From Stereum hirsutum FP-91666 SS1 (taxonomy: Eukaryota; Basidiomycota; Agaricomycetes; Russulales; Stereaceae): a stretch of DNA of 64,000 nt. The first letter of the stretch is position 1. The number at the start of each line of letters is the position of its first letter. The notes under the pieces are model-generated. The model worked only from the letters and a program-made list of their open reading frames with translations. It did no database searches and had not been told where the DNA came from. The stretch spans positions 907,503-971,502 of the forward strand of contig NW_006763132.1 of assembly GCF_000264905.1 (NCBI RefSeq), in the 5' to 3' direction. This document shows, piece after piece, positions 23,074 to 36,300 of this stretch. The position numbers were made by a program, and so were the translations under genes.

Positions 23074-24708
23074 GGAGGTGTATGCGTGCAGGAGATGAGA
23101 AGAGGGAAAAAAGGAATGTGGGTGTGGTATGTGGTATGTGAAAGTTGAAGTTGAATGTTTCTTGGTGGTGGAGGGGACGAGAAGCTGAACTTCGGTTTTT
23201 GGCTTCTCTCTTCACGTTTCGTTATGTCGTCACGTCGCTCGAATATTCACGCGCCTGTGTGTGTGCTCTTATTATCCTTCACGCTTATGCCCGCTCGTTC
23301 GCTCGTTCGTCCTGTGCGTGTGTCCTTTTTGCGTTGGTTTCGTTTCGTCTTCGTTCCTCAGATTTTCTTGTGTGTACATATATCGTATCGTAGTCGTTTT
23401 GTTCGTTCGGTCCGCCCCCTCTCTTTGCTTGATCGGCCCCGTTCTTGATAATCGTGTCCGTGAGCTATGTTCATGAGTGGCTTTTCATTTTCAACCCGTC
23501 ATTGGATTCACTGGCAAAGAGGCGTGATCCTTTATGAATAGTAAATACTCCGCTTGTCCGAGTCTCGTCGTTTTGTACTTCTACGCCGGTTACTTATATA
23601 CGGTACATAAAACAATCAATGAATGTGATAGTCTGCGACTGTGTTCGTGTGATCACTTTGTTTATGCATTAAGTGGGAGGAGGAGGAGGAGGGACGGACG
23701 CAGATGGCTTGCGCACGGACCAGGTGGAATAGTAGTCCGAGTGTTTCCGAGATCGGAGGAGGTCGGGAGGTCGGCGGTGGCAGAGAAAATTTTGGATTGA
23801 CGCCCGGTGTCCTGACTTCCATCTCCTGTGCAGCATGTATGCGGTCTATCGCACCATGGTAGGTTCGTGCATATGTGCGATATGGTCTTTACGAGTGGTT
23901 TGAAACTCGTTCACTGAAAGAAAGATCGACTGCGTCCGTCTCACTGTTGTCTCACTGGCATCTCGCTATTATTTAGAGAAGTCACGGTGCTCTGTGCTAT
24001 CGGGCTCATTTTCGGGCTTGTTCTTTGTTCTATGTAAAGAGACCGAACGAACGAACGAACGAACGAACTGAAAGTGGATATGACATGAACATGCACGGGA
24101 TAATATGAACCCTATGATGCATTGACAAGCATTGACCGTTTCTCCACACGATCGTTTTGTTTGGTCAGAACACTCTAGTCACTCGCACCCACGATCCCCC
24201 CCACCAAAGCCCTCCGCACATCGCGTCTTTCTGAGCTGACGAAAAATTCTCATCTCTCGAAGTTGAAGAGTACTACGGTCGTGACGACCCACTCCTCGTC
24301 CGACGATCCAATTCCTCACCATCAATTCATTGAGCTGCGAGTGTTGTTTCTATGGGATATCTATGTACCCATACACTCGCAGTGGACTACATAGGAGGAC
24401 GAGGTCAACAAGACTTACGATAGTATCCTGGGGACACCAGTGGGTGTGCGATGCTTCGGTGGATGCTCTGACCAACTTGACCCACACGCCTCCATCGATC
24501 CACGTGGCTTCCGCTGCAGTTCGTTGATAGCAGGACTGCCCAATTGACCCATGGACGATCCATCAATCACTATCAATATGGCATTCCTGTGATATTTAGG
24601 AGGATCGTGCATGCTCGCCATCTACAAGCCATTCCTCCAGATCTTCCCACATCCCAGCCTTCAAGCAATTCTCGATTCCGTTGATTCCACCCGACCTTAC
24701 ATTTGATC
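23074..24708. other. 3' UTR of the Zn2Cys6 gene and promoter of the hydrolase gene
   Basis: No exons were recognised. A (CGAA)6 run lies at 24044-24067. Long pyrimidine-rich tracts between 23160 and 23460 fit a 3' UTR. Confidence 0.4.
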
Positions 24709-25999
24709 ATGAGCTTCTGCCAGAACTGCGTTGAAGGTCTGTTTAGAGCCCTGGAAGGAGCTCTGATCTCGAATTGCTCACGTTCTACAACTTTAACCTA
24801 GGTGTTCGCCACGAGGGTGCTACAACCGGTATGTCTGTCCGACTTTTGATCTCGCTTGGATTACACTCTAACCAACAGACGTTGTTCGTATGACTGCTTC
24901 TCTACGCTCTTCTAGGTACATACGAAACGGTCGGAGGCATAAAAACCTACGTCGCCACACCTTCCGGCGACTACGCCAAGGATAAGGCTCTCATCTATAT
25001 CCCAGACATCTTTGGTCAGGAGTTAAACAACAACCTTGTAAGTGTCATCTCTTCGTTTCACCTGTTCGCCGCAAGGGCACTGATTCGGTCCCCTCCTGTC
25101 CCAATAATCTTATTGCACATATAGCTGTTGGCAGATGCATATGCCAAGAACGGAGTGAAGGTTTACTTCCCCGACATCTTCGCTGGAGATGCTGCTCCCG
25201 CTGATGCATTAACGCCTGGTGTTTGTACTCTTTTCCCGTCGTGCCCTTATCATAAATCTCACTTCCATTGCCCGCGTTTTCGTATTCTCTGAATATCCAG
25301 TCCGGGTGGGATCTTCGCGCCTGGGCATCGAAACACACAGCCAAGGAGATCATGCCGATTCTCGAGAGCCTCATGCAGGCTCTCACAGCTCAGGGCGTAA
25401 CGAAGTTTGCTGCTACAGGATACTGCTTCGGAGGTTCGCCTGTTTTGATATCTTATCACCTGCTGACGAGTTTCTGACATAAGACTTCCGGTGACCTTTG
25501 CTTATGGTAGCTCGCTTCGTGTTCAACCTCGCTTTCGAGAACAAAATTGCCGTCTCCATAACTGCTCACCCTTCCCAGCTTCAAATCGAAGATCTCGAGG
25601 TACTGCCACTTGGTCATATCCTCTGCGCACGCTGCAGAAATTGGTCACTGACAGTGTTCGGCTTACCCTACTTGTATCACCAGAAATATGCCCAAATCTC
25701 GAAAGCGGCGCTGCTCATCAATTCGTGCACGCACGATCCCATGTTCACGTCGGAGAAAATCGAAGCTGCAGACAGGCTGTTGGGCGAGAAGTTTGAGCCC
25801 GGGTACGAGAGGGCGCATTGGGAAGGGTGTTCGCATGGCTTTGCTGTCAGGGGCGACATAGTGAGTTTCTAACCTATATTTGCGTATTTCTACGCCAGTT
25901 CACTGACGTGACGTCGATGCATAGAGCGATCCTGTTGTCAAGGCAGGGAAGGAGGGAGCGTTCAAGAAGAGCGTCGAGTTCCTCAAGAAGTATCTTTGA
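24709..25999 (+). CDS. Dienelactone hydrolase family protein
   Basis: Eight exons (24709-24736, 24802-24828, 24916-25037, 25125-25220, 25301-25433, 25511-25599, 25684-25860, 25925-25999) give exactly 248 residues, the usual length of fungal DLH proteins. An alpha/beta-hydrolase fold is visible: ALIYIPDIFG, the nucleophile elbow GYCFGARFVF with catalytic Cys, the acid in SCTHDPMF and the histidine in GCSHGFAVRG. In bacteria DLH hydrolyses the lactone made during chlorocatechol breakdown; fungal members are cytosolic and their substrates are mostly unknown. The 27- and 28-nt first exons are supported by phase and by the CVEG/VRHEGATTG reading. All introns are GT-AG; the donor after 25220 is GTTTGT. 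Confidence 0.9.
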
Positions 26000-26105
26000 C
26001 GTATGTATATAATTTAGTGCGGGTACAATCGAATATTCCTGGAGCAATCTCAAGACATGAAATCAAGAGCGGATGGCAAGAAAGCTTATGTGGCGTAATG
26101 CAGCC

Positions 26106-28170
26106 CTACCTCGCATCTACTTCCTTCAAGAGCTCCGTCTCGTCTACATTCAAGACTAGACGGGCAACGAACCGTATCATCTCAAGGTATGCGTCTGCGC
26201 GTATCGCTATCTCCGCCAAACGATGTCAAGGACTGTGCTTAGTGCATCATTTGAGGGGATGATGGAGAATACCTGACAGACCTTCATTGAGACCATGCTC
26301 GCCTTGCGTAGCTCCGACTTCCGGTACATGGTTATAGCGGTGAATGTAGCGGGTTACATTCCAATAGTAGCTGGTATCTGCACACAATTTCAGTTGCAAC
26401 ATGACAAGGCATCAGAGACAGAAACATCAAAAGGACCTGTTGATCCTACGGAAAGTAGGGCATTCGGCACAAGAATATCATGTACATGCGTATCACATAC
26501 CTAAAACCAATTCTGGCCGGATCACAACCTTCTTCTCTTCATATGCTCCACTCAAGGTTGTCTTCAAAGTTGCAGCTATCGTGCCCGCCAATAGTTTCCA
26601 CGGACCATGGAGAACGTTCATGCACCCTATTTCGGATACACCAACTTTAGCAATCAGAAGGTCTCTTTTTTGGTCGAACTGTGCTGTATTCGAATGTTGG
26701 GTGAGTGATATAGCATCTACGAAAGGTTTGATACTGACTGCCTTTATCGACTAACATAGCGATCCCATCCGCTCCATATTGACCTAATAGATAGTCACGA
26801 ATGGCGGGCCCGTCCTGGTGGTGACGGTTGCGTCAGGCTGAGCACGAATTGTGAGATAATGAGCGGCATTTCTGACCATAATTTTGCCTCCTTCTTCATC
26901 CATATGAAAGGCGAGGATGACTGTTCGCTCCGGCGTGAACCCCTGCTGCAAGAGCAATTCTATTGCTGTTCTTTCTTGCACAAAGTCGGTCAGCGACTCC
27001 CTACATTACATTCCCGAACTTCGTCGAATGTTACGCACAATTTAGCAATCAGGTTGGATTTGAAGCCTATAGCTCCGTGTCCCCATATCCACTCTCCTGA
27101 AAAAGGCCACGGGTCAGCACAGCAAGGATGAGAGATAGCCTGAGTCCTACCGTCAAAATGTCCAGAAAACGGTGGATATATCCAATCTGCTAGTGTTTCG
27201 CGGTCCACAGGGACAGTATCTAGGTATAGAACGTGTATTTAGTGTGAGTGTCAAGGCGTTGATCGCAAGGTGCTGACCTCGGTGAACCGTAAGAACAATG
27301 GGCTTCAGTGACGTATCGGAACCTGCCCACTCATACATCAGAGCGGATTTGTTCAGTGTCGTGTTTTTGAGTGTCGTATTGCTGTTTAGGCCAAAATTTG
27401 AATACTCGACCAAGTCGGAAAATATCGCCTATCGCTTACATTAGAGGGAACCTTTCTTGTATGTACCGGCGCAATTCGAGGAGGCCGTACCATCTAGGTT
27501 CTTCTCGAGTCCCAAGATCGACAAACGTCTCCGTTCTGTCGTCACTGACAACCGGTCAACGCATACTCTTCGCACAAGACATAACCTCCCAACGGAGATA
27601 AAACCAAAGGTTCACGCACGGGATTCTGATGGCACCCATAAGATTCAAGTAAGCCCACATCCTATGCTCGTCCTTGAGAAGAACGCCATCTAGAGCCAGC
27701 GCGACACTCCGGTGCTGAACAGGCTGGATAGCACCGGTCTGAGGACAGAGGTCACCCTCAAGCTCCTCGTACTCCTGCGGTTCACTATATCCCGCCAAGT
27801 ACCCGTCTGGACGCGGGTTTGACCCAGGTGAAGGAGGCATCATGTCGTAACGATGCGTACTTTGCCAGTCAGATGAATTACCGAGAGTGAACCAGAAGAT
27901 CCAAGTGAGAGCATAGTTGATGAGTAGACAGAAGAGAAGCAACACGACCAAGAAAAGTATATGCTGGAAGAAACTCCGTTTTCTTTGTTGAATCACTCTT
28001 GTCTGCGTAGAGTCATGGTGAGGTTTCTCCGAGGCATTATGCAAGGCAGAGCGCATGTAAGTTTGGTCGGCGACGCGCTGTTCAACCACAGTCTCCTTTG
28101 AGGGTGGTGTCGGCTCAGCCGAAGGTTCCCCAGGAAGTCGACTAGCGCGTAGTTGTTTCGTGCTCTCCAT
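26106..28170 (-). pseudogene. Degenerate M20 (carboxypeptidase S-like) peptidase
   Basis: It starts MESTKQLRASRLPGE at 28170, with a type II membrane anchor (HILFLVVLLLFCLLINYALT) and the LCPQTGAIQPVQH block typical of vacuolar carboxypeptidase S proteins. The metal motif reads VHR plus DTVPVDR across an intron, keeping H-x-D. The next metal-binding block reads IWGHGAIGFKSNL where the family has GRGASDDKSG, so the bridging aspartate is lost. DEEGG keeps the catalytic Glu, but the later VDEG is VDKG. After SEIGCMNV, sequence homologous to about 150 residues, including PGGHSS of the dimerisation domain, appears missing before PWKLLAGTI. The C-terminus IRFVARLVLNVDE ends at 26106. An inactive relic is the simplest reading; expression as a pseudoenzyme is possible. 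Confidence 0.6.
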
Positions 28171-29194
28171 GTCGAAAACACAGTGATGGGCCTGAGCTAT
28201 GAGATGGAGCAAGGCCTGTTAAAAGCAGCTTTCACAGGGTCAAGAAATCGAAGGCGGCGTGAATGGACCGGCGGCGGCATCGCGGACGTTGTGATCATGA
28301 AAAGATGGATGCGCGCCTAAAGAACACTATTCTGGTGCCTGCCAACAAAACACGAGATAAAAAGCATAACGGAGGATCTCGTAGGGTCTCGGAGGGTTTA
28401 CGAGCATGGTAAATGGCTGGTAAAGAGTGCAGAACATCGCCCTGGCATCATGGTCTCTTGGAAAGGCCACAAAAACATGTCTCAGTCATTACACAAACCG
28501 GCTGGTTGGCTCCGCCACAACGCTTGTACCCAGCAAAAGTAGGAAGTCACCCGCTCGGGCGTTCAACCTGAGATTCGTGATTTGCGAAAACACTTTGGTT
28601 TATAATAAATTCATGTACAATATATACGCATATAGGGATCCGATACAGTGAAGTCACCCAACGACGGTTAGCTCGGTAGTACCAGCAACTGTCCGCTGGT
28701 CTATCTATCTATGTAACCACTTGCGATGTCTAATAATGTAGGTAAGAAAAGATCAGAACCACCCGCACCACTGAAAATGATGAGCGGGAGAAAAGGAATT
28801 GTACATGTATCCCCGCGGAGTGCACGGGTAAAGGGGGAGAAAGAGTGAAGGGAAGGATATTGATGGCGTGGTTTAAATTGTATGTAGAGTAGGATAGCAA
28901 AACTGGTATGCGACGTTGATGGGGACATAGGTAAAGACGAAACCATATGGATGATACAGATGATAGAGATAGGAATAAAAGCGGGGAGAACTAGCGGACA
29001 ATGAGCATAGATAGAGCAACGACGTTAGTGCTCACAACCTCCGTTGATCCCAAGCAGGTATCGAAAAGAGGGCGACCAGATCGTCGGAAACGAGAAAGCA
29101 GAGATATTCGGGCCTAGGCTGAGGAGAGTTGAAGGAGGGAGAAGGAGAGGGGTCACAAGCTGGGGTCTAGCGAGATCTGTAACACAAATCGCAC
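28171..29194. other. Intergenic; 5' flank of the peptidase relic and 3' flank of the J-protein gene
   Basis: No domain-bearing ORF is present on either strand. The bases next to 29195 are the probable 3' UTR of the J-domain gene. Confidence 0.4.
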
Positions 29195-30650
29195 CTATTT
29201 GAGGACGCCCTCCATGCGCTCGAGGACGACCACGAGTGCTTCAATCAAAACAAGCACTCGTCTGGGAAATATTCTCCCGAACTCCTCCCGCTCCCTTTCT
29301 CGCTCTGCTCGCTCGTCATCCACAATATCCTCGTTGGCACTGTCGTCTTCGCTCTCCGTTGGACTGCTGCGCTCTCGTCGTCGGGCAGCCCCTCTCCGAG
29401 CACGACTCCTAGCTCTAGAGTGGCGATGTTGACGGACAGCGGTCTCGAGAGCTAACGGAAGTCCGAGGGTTATGCGAGCGAGTTGAATGGAGAGACGGGC
29501 TCGAGGCCGGATGGCAAAGTACGAATGTTGGGCGAGGGCGGCATGGGTCTCGAGGAGATGAGATAAGGTCGATACAAGAGCGTGCGTGACGGCACGACAT
29601 GCTGCAATTACCAGGTGAGAATGAGCTTGTGAAATGACAGGTATAGTTCAGAGACAAGCCCGTCAAGGAGGAAACCTTACTAAGGACACGTTCTCGCAGT
29701 GCTTGAAGCGTGACAAGAATGGAATCGATGCCATCCTCGCCCAACCTCAGAGCAGGATTGAGGTCTTGAACGGCACCTGTCATAGATGGAGTGACGGAGG
29801 TACGATTAGGTGAGTGCACGTCACACTTTGGGCGAGCTTGGGACAAGCATGGGATCGAGACTCACGAAGCAATGTATGGATCATTTCAAGATCACCGTCG
29901 AGGAAGTCGTTGAAGACACCGAGAACGACACCTCGGAGTGTCTCTTCGGCATGAGCACCAGTGCTAGCCGCGCTGGAGAAGTCTTGCGCTGCTGGATGGG
30001 AATCGTAGAGACGTTTGGATGCTGGAGTAGAAAGAACATCGTATGCAACGGAAACCTTTTGAAACGCCAAAGTCGCCTCGGGATTGTCAGGAAATTTACT
30101 GGGGGACAATATGTTAGGTCATGGAGACAATATTATTCTCGATATATATCGTAGAGCAGCACCAGGAAAGCGACATGCCTGTCTCAATCGAATGGAGACC
30201 GGTGGCAACGGGAGTACAAAGTCTGACGGTAGTTTTACTCACTCTGGGTGGCATGCTTTACTTCGAGCTAGATAGGCTCTTCGAAGGTCCATCTTGTCTA
30301 TACTTTTCGCACGAGGGACGCCAAGTATCTTGTATAAATCCGACTGTGCGAGAATTTCAGCGATAGCTGCCTGTTGCTGCTTTTGCTTTGCGGAGAAGGC
30401 ATGGGCTGAGCGATGCGACTCTGCTTCCTGAGCCCGAGCTTCTAGGATATCGTCCGCAGATGCCCAAGATATGTGTCTGGCATGAGGTGGCAAGCTCGAC
30501 TCTTGACCCTCCGTCTGTGGCTCGTCGTCGATGGGAAGATAGAAATAGTCTGAAGCTAGAAGTGGGCATATCGTTTAGATTAGAAGTGCATGGCAACCTA
30601 TGAATGGAGCAAGACTCGTACTGACCTGATGATAGAACGTATCTGAACAT
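29195..30650 (-). CDS. J-domain (DnaJ/HSP40) co-chaperone
   Basis: Five exons (30650-30626, 30555-30243, 30098-29866, 29776-29681, 29601-29195) give 357 residues. The J domain lies about residues 75-145: DLYKILGVPRAKSIDKMDLRRAY, the HPD motif rebuilt across an intron (CHP then D-KFPDNPEA), and FQKVSVAYDVLSTPASKRLYD. HPD stimulates Hsp70 ATPase. After a conserved helical middle region (GVFNDFLDGDLEMIHTLL, ALRLGEDGIDSILVTLQAL) the tail is Arg/Ser/Glu-rich. There is no G/F or zinc-finger region, so it is a class C J-protein; its client and location are unknown. Confidence 0.85.
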
Positions 30651-31187
30651 CGGGTGGGTGGAAGAGAAGTAGAGATTAGGGCGACATGGACGAGATGGCT
30701 GTTGCTTTGAAGAGATCAGGGACGGTCTCGCCTTGCACCTTGAACGGTCTCGCTAACGAGCTCTTCTCAGAGCGGTCCCATGTGATTTTGTCTGTCCAAT
30801 TGGGTGCACGTGTTTCCGATTTCCAACACGCTGTCTCCATTTACGTAATTCGCCGCGGCACGACGCCACAGTCCGGGCGCTGAAGTTCTCTAATGAAGGA
30901 AGAAGAGAACGCCGTTTGCACTGACAATGCTCCAAGGAGGGGTTGAGGTGGAAATCAATCCACGTACACAGATTCAACGCGCGGACTACCCAGAACAACA
31001 TCTTCACCCAACAGGCGTTGGATTCTGATACTGCGCTCGGCGCGCGCCACCAATAAGCACATACGGGCGTACTCTACAACGACAAGCTGGGTAGGAATGA
31101 CATACTCGACTCTACATTTGGCATCTACACTCATCTATAGAGCTATGGTTACATACATCGACTCTAACTCACTTTAGTGCAATAAAG
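30651..31187. other. Intergenic between two minus-strand genes
   Basis: Upstream flank of the J-domain gene and 3' flank of the CobW gene. Nothing else is supported. Confidence 0.4.
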
Positions 31188-32823
31188 TTACACGTTCGAT
31201 AGCTCCGCCCCTAGCTTCTCGGCGAACTTTCGCGCTGCTCTCTTCACTTCACCCCTCTCGCCCATGACGGTCAACTTGATATTAACCTCCTCCTGACCAT
31301 CTACACTTCCCCCTTCCCAGACATGCATATCATACCTCCCAAACGCCCAGTTCAATATTTTGAAGCCAGAGTCGAGTCGAACGAAACCTTTCACACGATA
31401 GATGGTCTCCTTTGACAATCCAGCCAAAGCGTCCTTGAGAACCACTTCGTCGACCGGCTGGGAATGTGTTCCCTGCGATATCACCTCGGGGGCCTGATGT
31501 GAGTGGGCGTCGGCGGAGGAACTACACGTACAGCTCTCGCCGTTATGTTGATGGTCATGAGTTATCGTGGAAGGCTTTGTGCCGCGCCATACAGTCGCAG
31601 TCTCGACCTCGTCGTGGTGTGTAGTCGAAGCGTCCGAAGGCAAATAATCTTTCCCATCCCCACTCCTAACATCGACATTCTTCAGGAACAGTTTCGAGTC
31701 TAGTCCGAAGATGAGGGAAGGATCAACGCCGGCGCGACCCGTACATCTAATCTTGGGCGTGAGGTCATTCAGAGTGTTCAGGTGATCCAACACCTCGTCG
31801 AGAGCACGCTCCGATACATGTTCCCACTTGTTCTAGAGAATTTTCAAGACGGGGATAACCAGATAAGCGAAAATAGTTAGGAAAGCGCAGAGAGACAGAA
31901 GAGCACAATGCTGGGACAGAGAAGAGGCAGAATAAATGGAGAGGCAAAGAGGGCTAGCCTACGCACGATGAGAATGACATCAGTGTACTGAGCCTGCATG
32001 CGAGCAGTCATGCTAGTATCTTCGTATCCTCTGAAGTTCTCCGCGTCGATGACCGTGACGATCGCATCAAGTGCGAGTGCGTGGTTTGTTTCGCGCTCAA
32101 GTTCGCGGATTTGGAAAGCTAAGGTAGCGGGAAAGGCAGATCCGCTGCAATAGAGGGACGACATGAATGCTGATACGTCAGAGTTGACCATCGTGCGTGG
32201 AGAGGATAGGGGCAGAACGCACGAGCATTCGATGATGATACGGTCAGGGTTTTGAGTTTCTGGATATAGAAGTTCAGATTCAGAATCAATGACCAATCGG
32301 TCATCGACCGAAAGGAAAGTGTATAAGACCACGAAGTAGAAATGCGTTCTAGAAGGGAGCATAGGCAAAAGACAAAGCAAAACTCCGACATACCCATGAT
32401 CTCGAGTAATGCGGTCTTCATTTGTCCAACCAACACACAACACCTGTCCTTCCATCCAATTCAGACTCGCTCATCCCTTCCCAATGATTCCCCTCAATAC
32501 ACCACAGGTGAGAATAATTCGGCTTACATGCATCCGTTTAAGATCTCGCTGACCGACGCTAGGCTACTCTGTTTCGCTAATTGGCTGTCCACTTCATGTT
32601 CGTGCCCCAGCATCCAGATTTTCGTCGGTCCACCAGTCAACAAGTAGATTAATGGAGTATCAAACATACCTTCGATGTCTCCGAACTCATTCTTCAGCAA
32701 TGTACAACGGTAACCTTTCGGGAGTTGTGGTAGAAGTGAGAGGATGATAGACGTTTTTCCGGCGCCCAGGAAGCCCGTGAAGACGGTGATGGGTACAGGT
32801 GCTGGTGGTGGATCAGAGGGCAT
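31188..32823 (-). CDS. CobW/COG0523-family GTPase (metal chaperone type)
   Basis: Six exons (32823-32670, 32591-32528, 32443-32394, 32259-32223, 32144-31967, 31832-31188) give exactly 375 residues. Motifs in order: Walker A GFLGAGKTS, the family metal-binding CxCC (C-M-C-C, created by the splice at 32528/32443), IIIECSGSAFPATLAFQI, DAIVTVIDAENF (Walker B), NKWEHV as the NKxD equivalent, and a C-terminal CobW_C domain ending KLGAELSNV. A histidine-rich loop (HDHQHNGESC...DAHSHQ) before CobW_C suggests zinc binding. Eukaryotic relatives include the zinc-dependent ZNG1 activator of methionine aminopeptidase; whether this is the ZNG1 orthologue or another COG0523 subfamily is not settled. Confidence 0.9.
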
Positions 32824-33333
32824 GTTTCAGAGTTGATGGTTGGAACTTTGAAGGATGTTGTGGAGAATGTGTTCTCCTTGAAATATAGGATTCTGGGATG
32901 AATTCGTCAAGGTCCTTGTGTGCGTGGTCCGAGGTCTAGATAAGTCTAGAGCTTTAGAAAGCTGAGCATAAGTCACCCAAAGACCGACGGGCGAAAGCCT
33001 GCGAAAGCAGGCCGTGCAGATTTGTTACTTACATTAGGCGTAACTATCCGTGGACTTCGTGTCTGCCTGTGTCCGAGTTCGACGAAATGCAGAGGGCAGT
33101 GTTCAATTCGTCAAAGATGGAAGCTGATCCAAGTCAGCTGCTAGTTTTCGCATTGCCGAGGATCACGTCACAGGGGTTTTGTGAGCGGCGCTAACGCGAC
33201 CGGGACGCGACGACGATGACCCCATAGAACGCCGACATGCTTGAACTGCGATCAAACGCAGACCGGTTTCGCCCTGCAGCTCAAGGCAGGCGGCGCTTAT
33301 ACTACATGTTCGACACGGACGACGACAACAACA
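32824..33333. promoter_or_regulatory. Divergent intergenic region, CobW (-) and CWH43 (+)
   Basis: About 510 bp separates the two start codons, so both promoters must lie here. No specific motif was identified. Confidence 0.4.
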
Positions 33334-36300
33334 ATGACCGTAGATAAACCTGTTGGTTATTCAGCGACGTACATCTTGCGCGCCTCCACGGTCGCGCGTA
33401 TCCACACCATCCTCTCGTTCGGAGCATTCGGCACGGCATTGCTCGTAGGGTGTGCTCTGCATTATAAGAAGATAGTGAAGAACGGAGTAGCTGGATGGCC
33501 TCAAGAGTGGTTTCCGAGCGTGTCTGCGACGTGCGTTCCTCTTCTACATCGAATATGACGCGTGTCTGATTATTCGACATGTGAATTGGTTTAGAATTGG
33601 AGATTGGTATCCTGAGAGAAATATATTTCAGATCCTTATTGCTTTGACCAGTGGTAGGTCTCGGGTTAGAGTCGTTCGGGTTCACACTTCTGACTTACTT
33701 CTAGGCCCTCGTTTTGCTGTGATCCTCTTCAGTTACTTCCTGAACCATGCAAAGGCCCCCTCTTCCTCACTACCAGCGTTCATACTTGCGACCGGTATCA
33801 TACGCACATTGAGCTGTGGTGGATGGGTCTACATCACTTCGAGCGATGACCATGACGTACACGACGTTCTTATGATCCTATACATCGTCTGCAACATCCC
33901 CTGGATGTACGGAGGTATCAAAGCTGCTGGCATAAAGACTAGGAGGCGAAGGTGAGACACCGAGAGAATGCATCTATCCAAGCAGATAGCAGTATGACTT
34001 ACATGGTCTTCCTCCTGAGAAGAACGGCTATCGCAGCAGCGTAAGTGGCCCAGCGTCCATTCCAGCCCTAGCGCCACATTAAATAACTAGGAGAGCCGAA
34101 ACAGATTCTGGGCGGCTCTCGTGCCTATGATTTATTTCTTCGTACAGCATAAAGTCCATCGAATCCCTGGAGGTACTCTCCTATGGCTACCTTCTCCTTG
34201 GCCAACATCGGACTGACCGGTCCATTATTATTCAGCGTATACACATTACAGTTTCTTTGAATGGTCCCTCATACTCCTTGATGTCCTCTTCGACGCCACG
34301 ACAGAACTCGAGTTCCGCGAGAGTGGTGTGGAGGTACGTTCATATGTGGTCTTCGCATCTTTGCTTTACAGTACTGACGGTCATTGACAGGTAACCATCG
34401 CGTTGCCACAGAGCGGTTCAGCCGAGAGAGTGGACAACGAAATGTACAATCGTCTTCATCGTCTGGCGTAAATATATCTCTGATTCATGGGCCTTTTTCG
34501 CCGTGAATTTATCAGCAGAAAGAAATCGGTCACTACCGCGCCAAGTGATGTGGCACCGGCCAAGTCGCTGAACGGTAACTCCACCAAGCCAGGCATCACC
34601 AACAATGGACAAGTGGGCATGACCGCCAACTCGTCAATCCTGTCAACATCACGTCCTACTCTCAGCTTCTTGGTTGACGTGTACTTTGGTATGCTCTATT
34701 TCGTAGTTGGCTCAACAAACAGGCAGAACCAGCACACTGATACTTCGCTTTACCGACATACGTCAACAGCGTACCAAACCTGGACGCTCCTGACAGCCCT
34801 TCCGACCACGCTATTCTATTTCTCCGTCTGGAAACTTGCCCTCGCAGGTCCCGAATTCTCTAGCCTCGCAACACTCTCGCCACTTCTCCTTGCGTCCCCT
34901 CACATACTCTCCTTTTCACGTTCAAGATACGGACGAGCGATTCTTTCGGCCGTGGGCGCGGTAGCTGGGATTGGGCTCTGGAAAGCCGAGAGTGTTTGGA
35001 CTAGGCTAGGCGGAGTAGTTGTCGGTGTCATGGCAGGCTTGATAAGGTGGGGCGCTGAGTGGGAGGAAGGGAGGGCGTATCACGGTATCGGTGAGGTTTT
35101 CGTGTACCGCGTTGCTGTAGCTTGTACTTACCTCCTCGATTCTAGTGTTCATATTTGGGCTTATGGTGTCGTCGCTGTCCAAGCATCTCAATCACAGCAA
35201 TAACCCTGGTACGTATATTTCCTCATTTCAGATGTAATATATACTGAATTAGTTCGTCATATAGCTTGGCCTATCGTAGACGAGAAATCGGGCGGATACC
35301 ATATCCCTATACTCGGACTCTCATTCCTCGCAATCTTAGAGCTTATCACACGACCATCCACGTCTCCCTCACCACCCAGACTCTCGGCTTTCGACGAAAT
35401 CGACGGACAAGGCAGCGCCACACCGTCCAAGTCCTCATCGGAAACACCGGTCCCAGCCACCTTCACGCCGTCATCTACACCATGGCTTTCATCCTCTCTC
35501 GCATTGGGTGCACTACTTTATTCTCTTCACGAAAGACTGTCAGATGCGAGCAGCCTAATCGCCTGGAGTTGGACGGGATATCCGCTGTCTGGCCCCTCGC
35601 CACACGCCCACGCGCCACTGACTCTCATTGCACAATCCCTGGGCGTTATCATCGCCATTTTTGCCTTGCCCTCGACAGATAATTCGACATCGGCTACCGA
35701 TTTTCTGCAGCATCCAGTCTGGTATGCCATAGGAGCGGCTAGCTCTTACGTCCTGTACGCGTACAAGGACTGGCTCGGATACAGCGGCGCACTGGTTCAC
35801 ACCGTGTTCCTGACATCCATAACGCCCCACGTTTTGAAGAATGTGGCGGTTGCGACGAGAGGGAAAGATGGTGTTAGGGGGGAGAGAGTCGGAAGGGTGT
35901 TGACGACGGCGTGGGCAGTCTGGATTGTGTTCTTGTTCACAGGAACCTTTACGGTCGCGTATGCGTTCGTGCCAGGGGCAGGACCATTCAGGGAGCATAC
36001 AGATTAGTGAGTCCTCCTTATTTGTACCTTCTCATGGATTTTCGTTACTTTGCTGGACTGTTCTGACTGACGATGTTTGATCTCTAGCGTGCTAGCCACC
36101 CAGATCTTACTCCTGGCACCAGCCTTCCAATGGCGATCTGCATTCCAGCCCGGCTCTATCACTCATTCTCGCCTCCCAAGATTAGCGTCATCGCTCCCTA
36201 GCTCCTTCCGCACCCACACCTTTTCCCTCCTGACCATAATTCCCCTCATAGCCCTCCTCTCACCGCTCATTCGTCCGCCTTCACCTCCTCCCGCGCCCTC

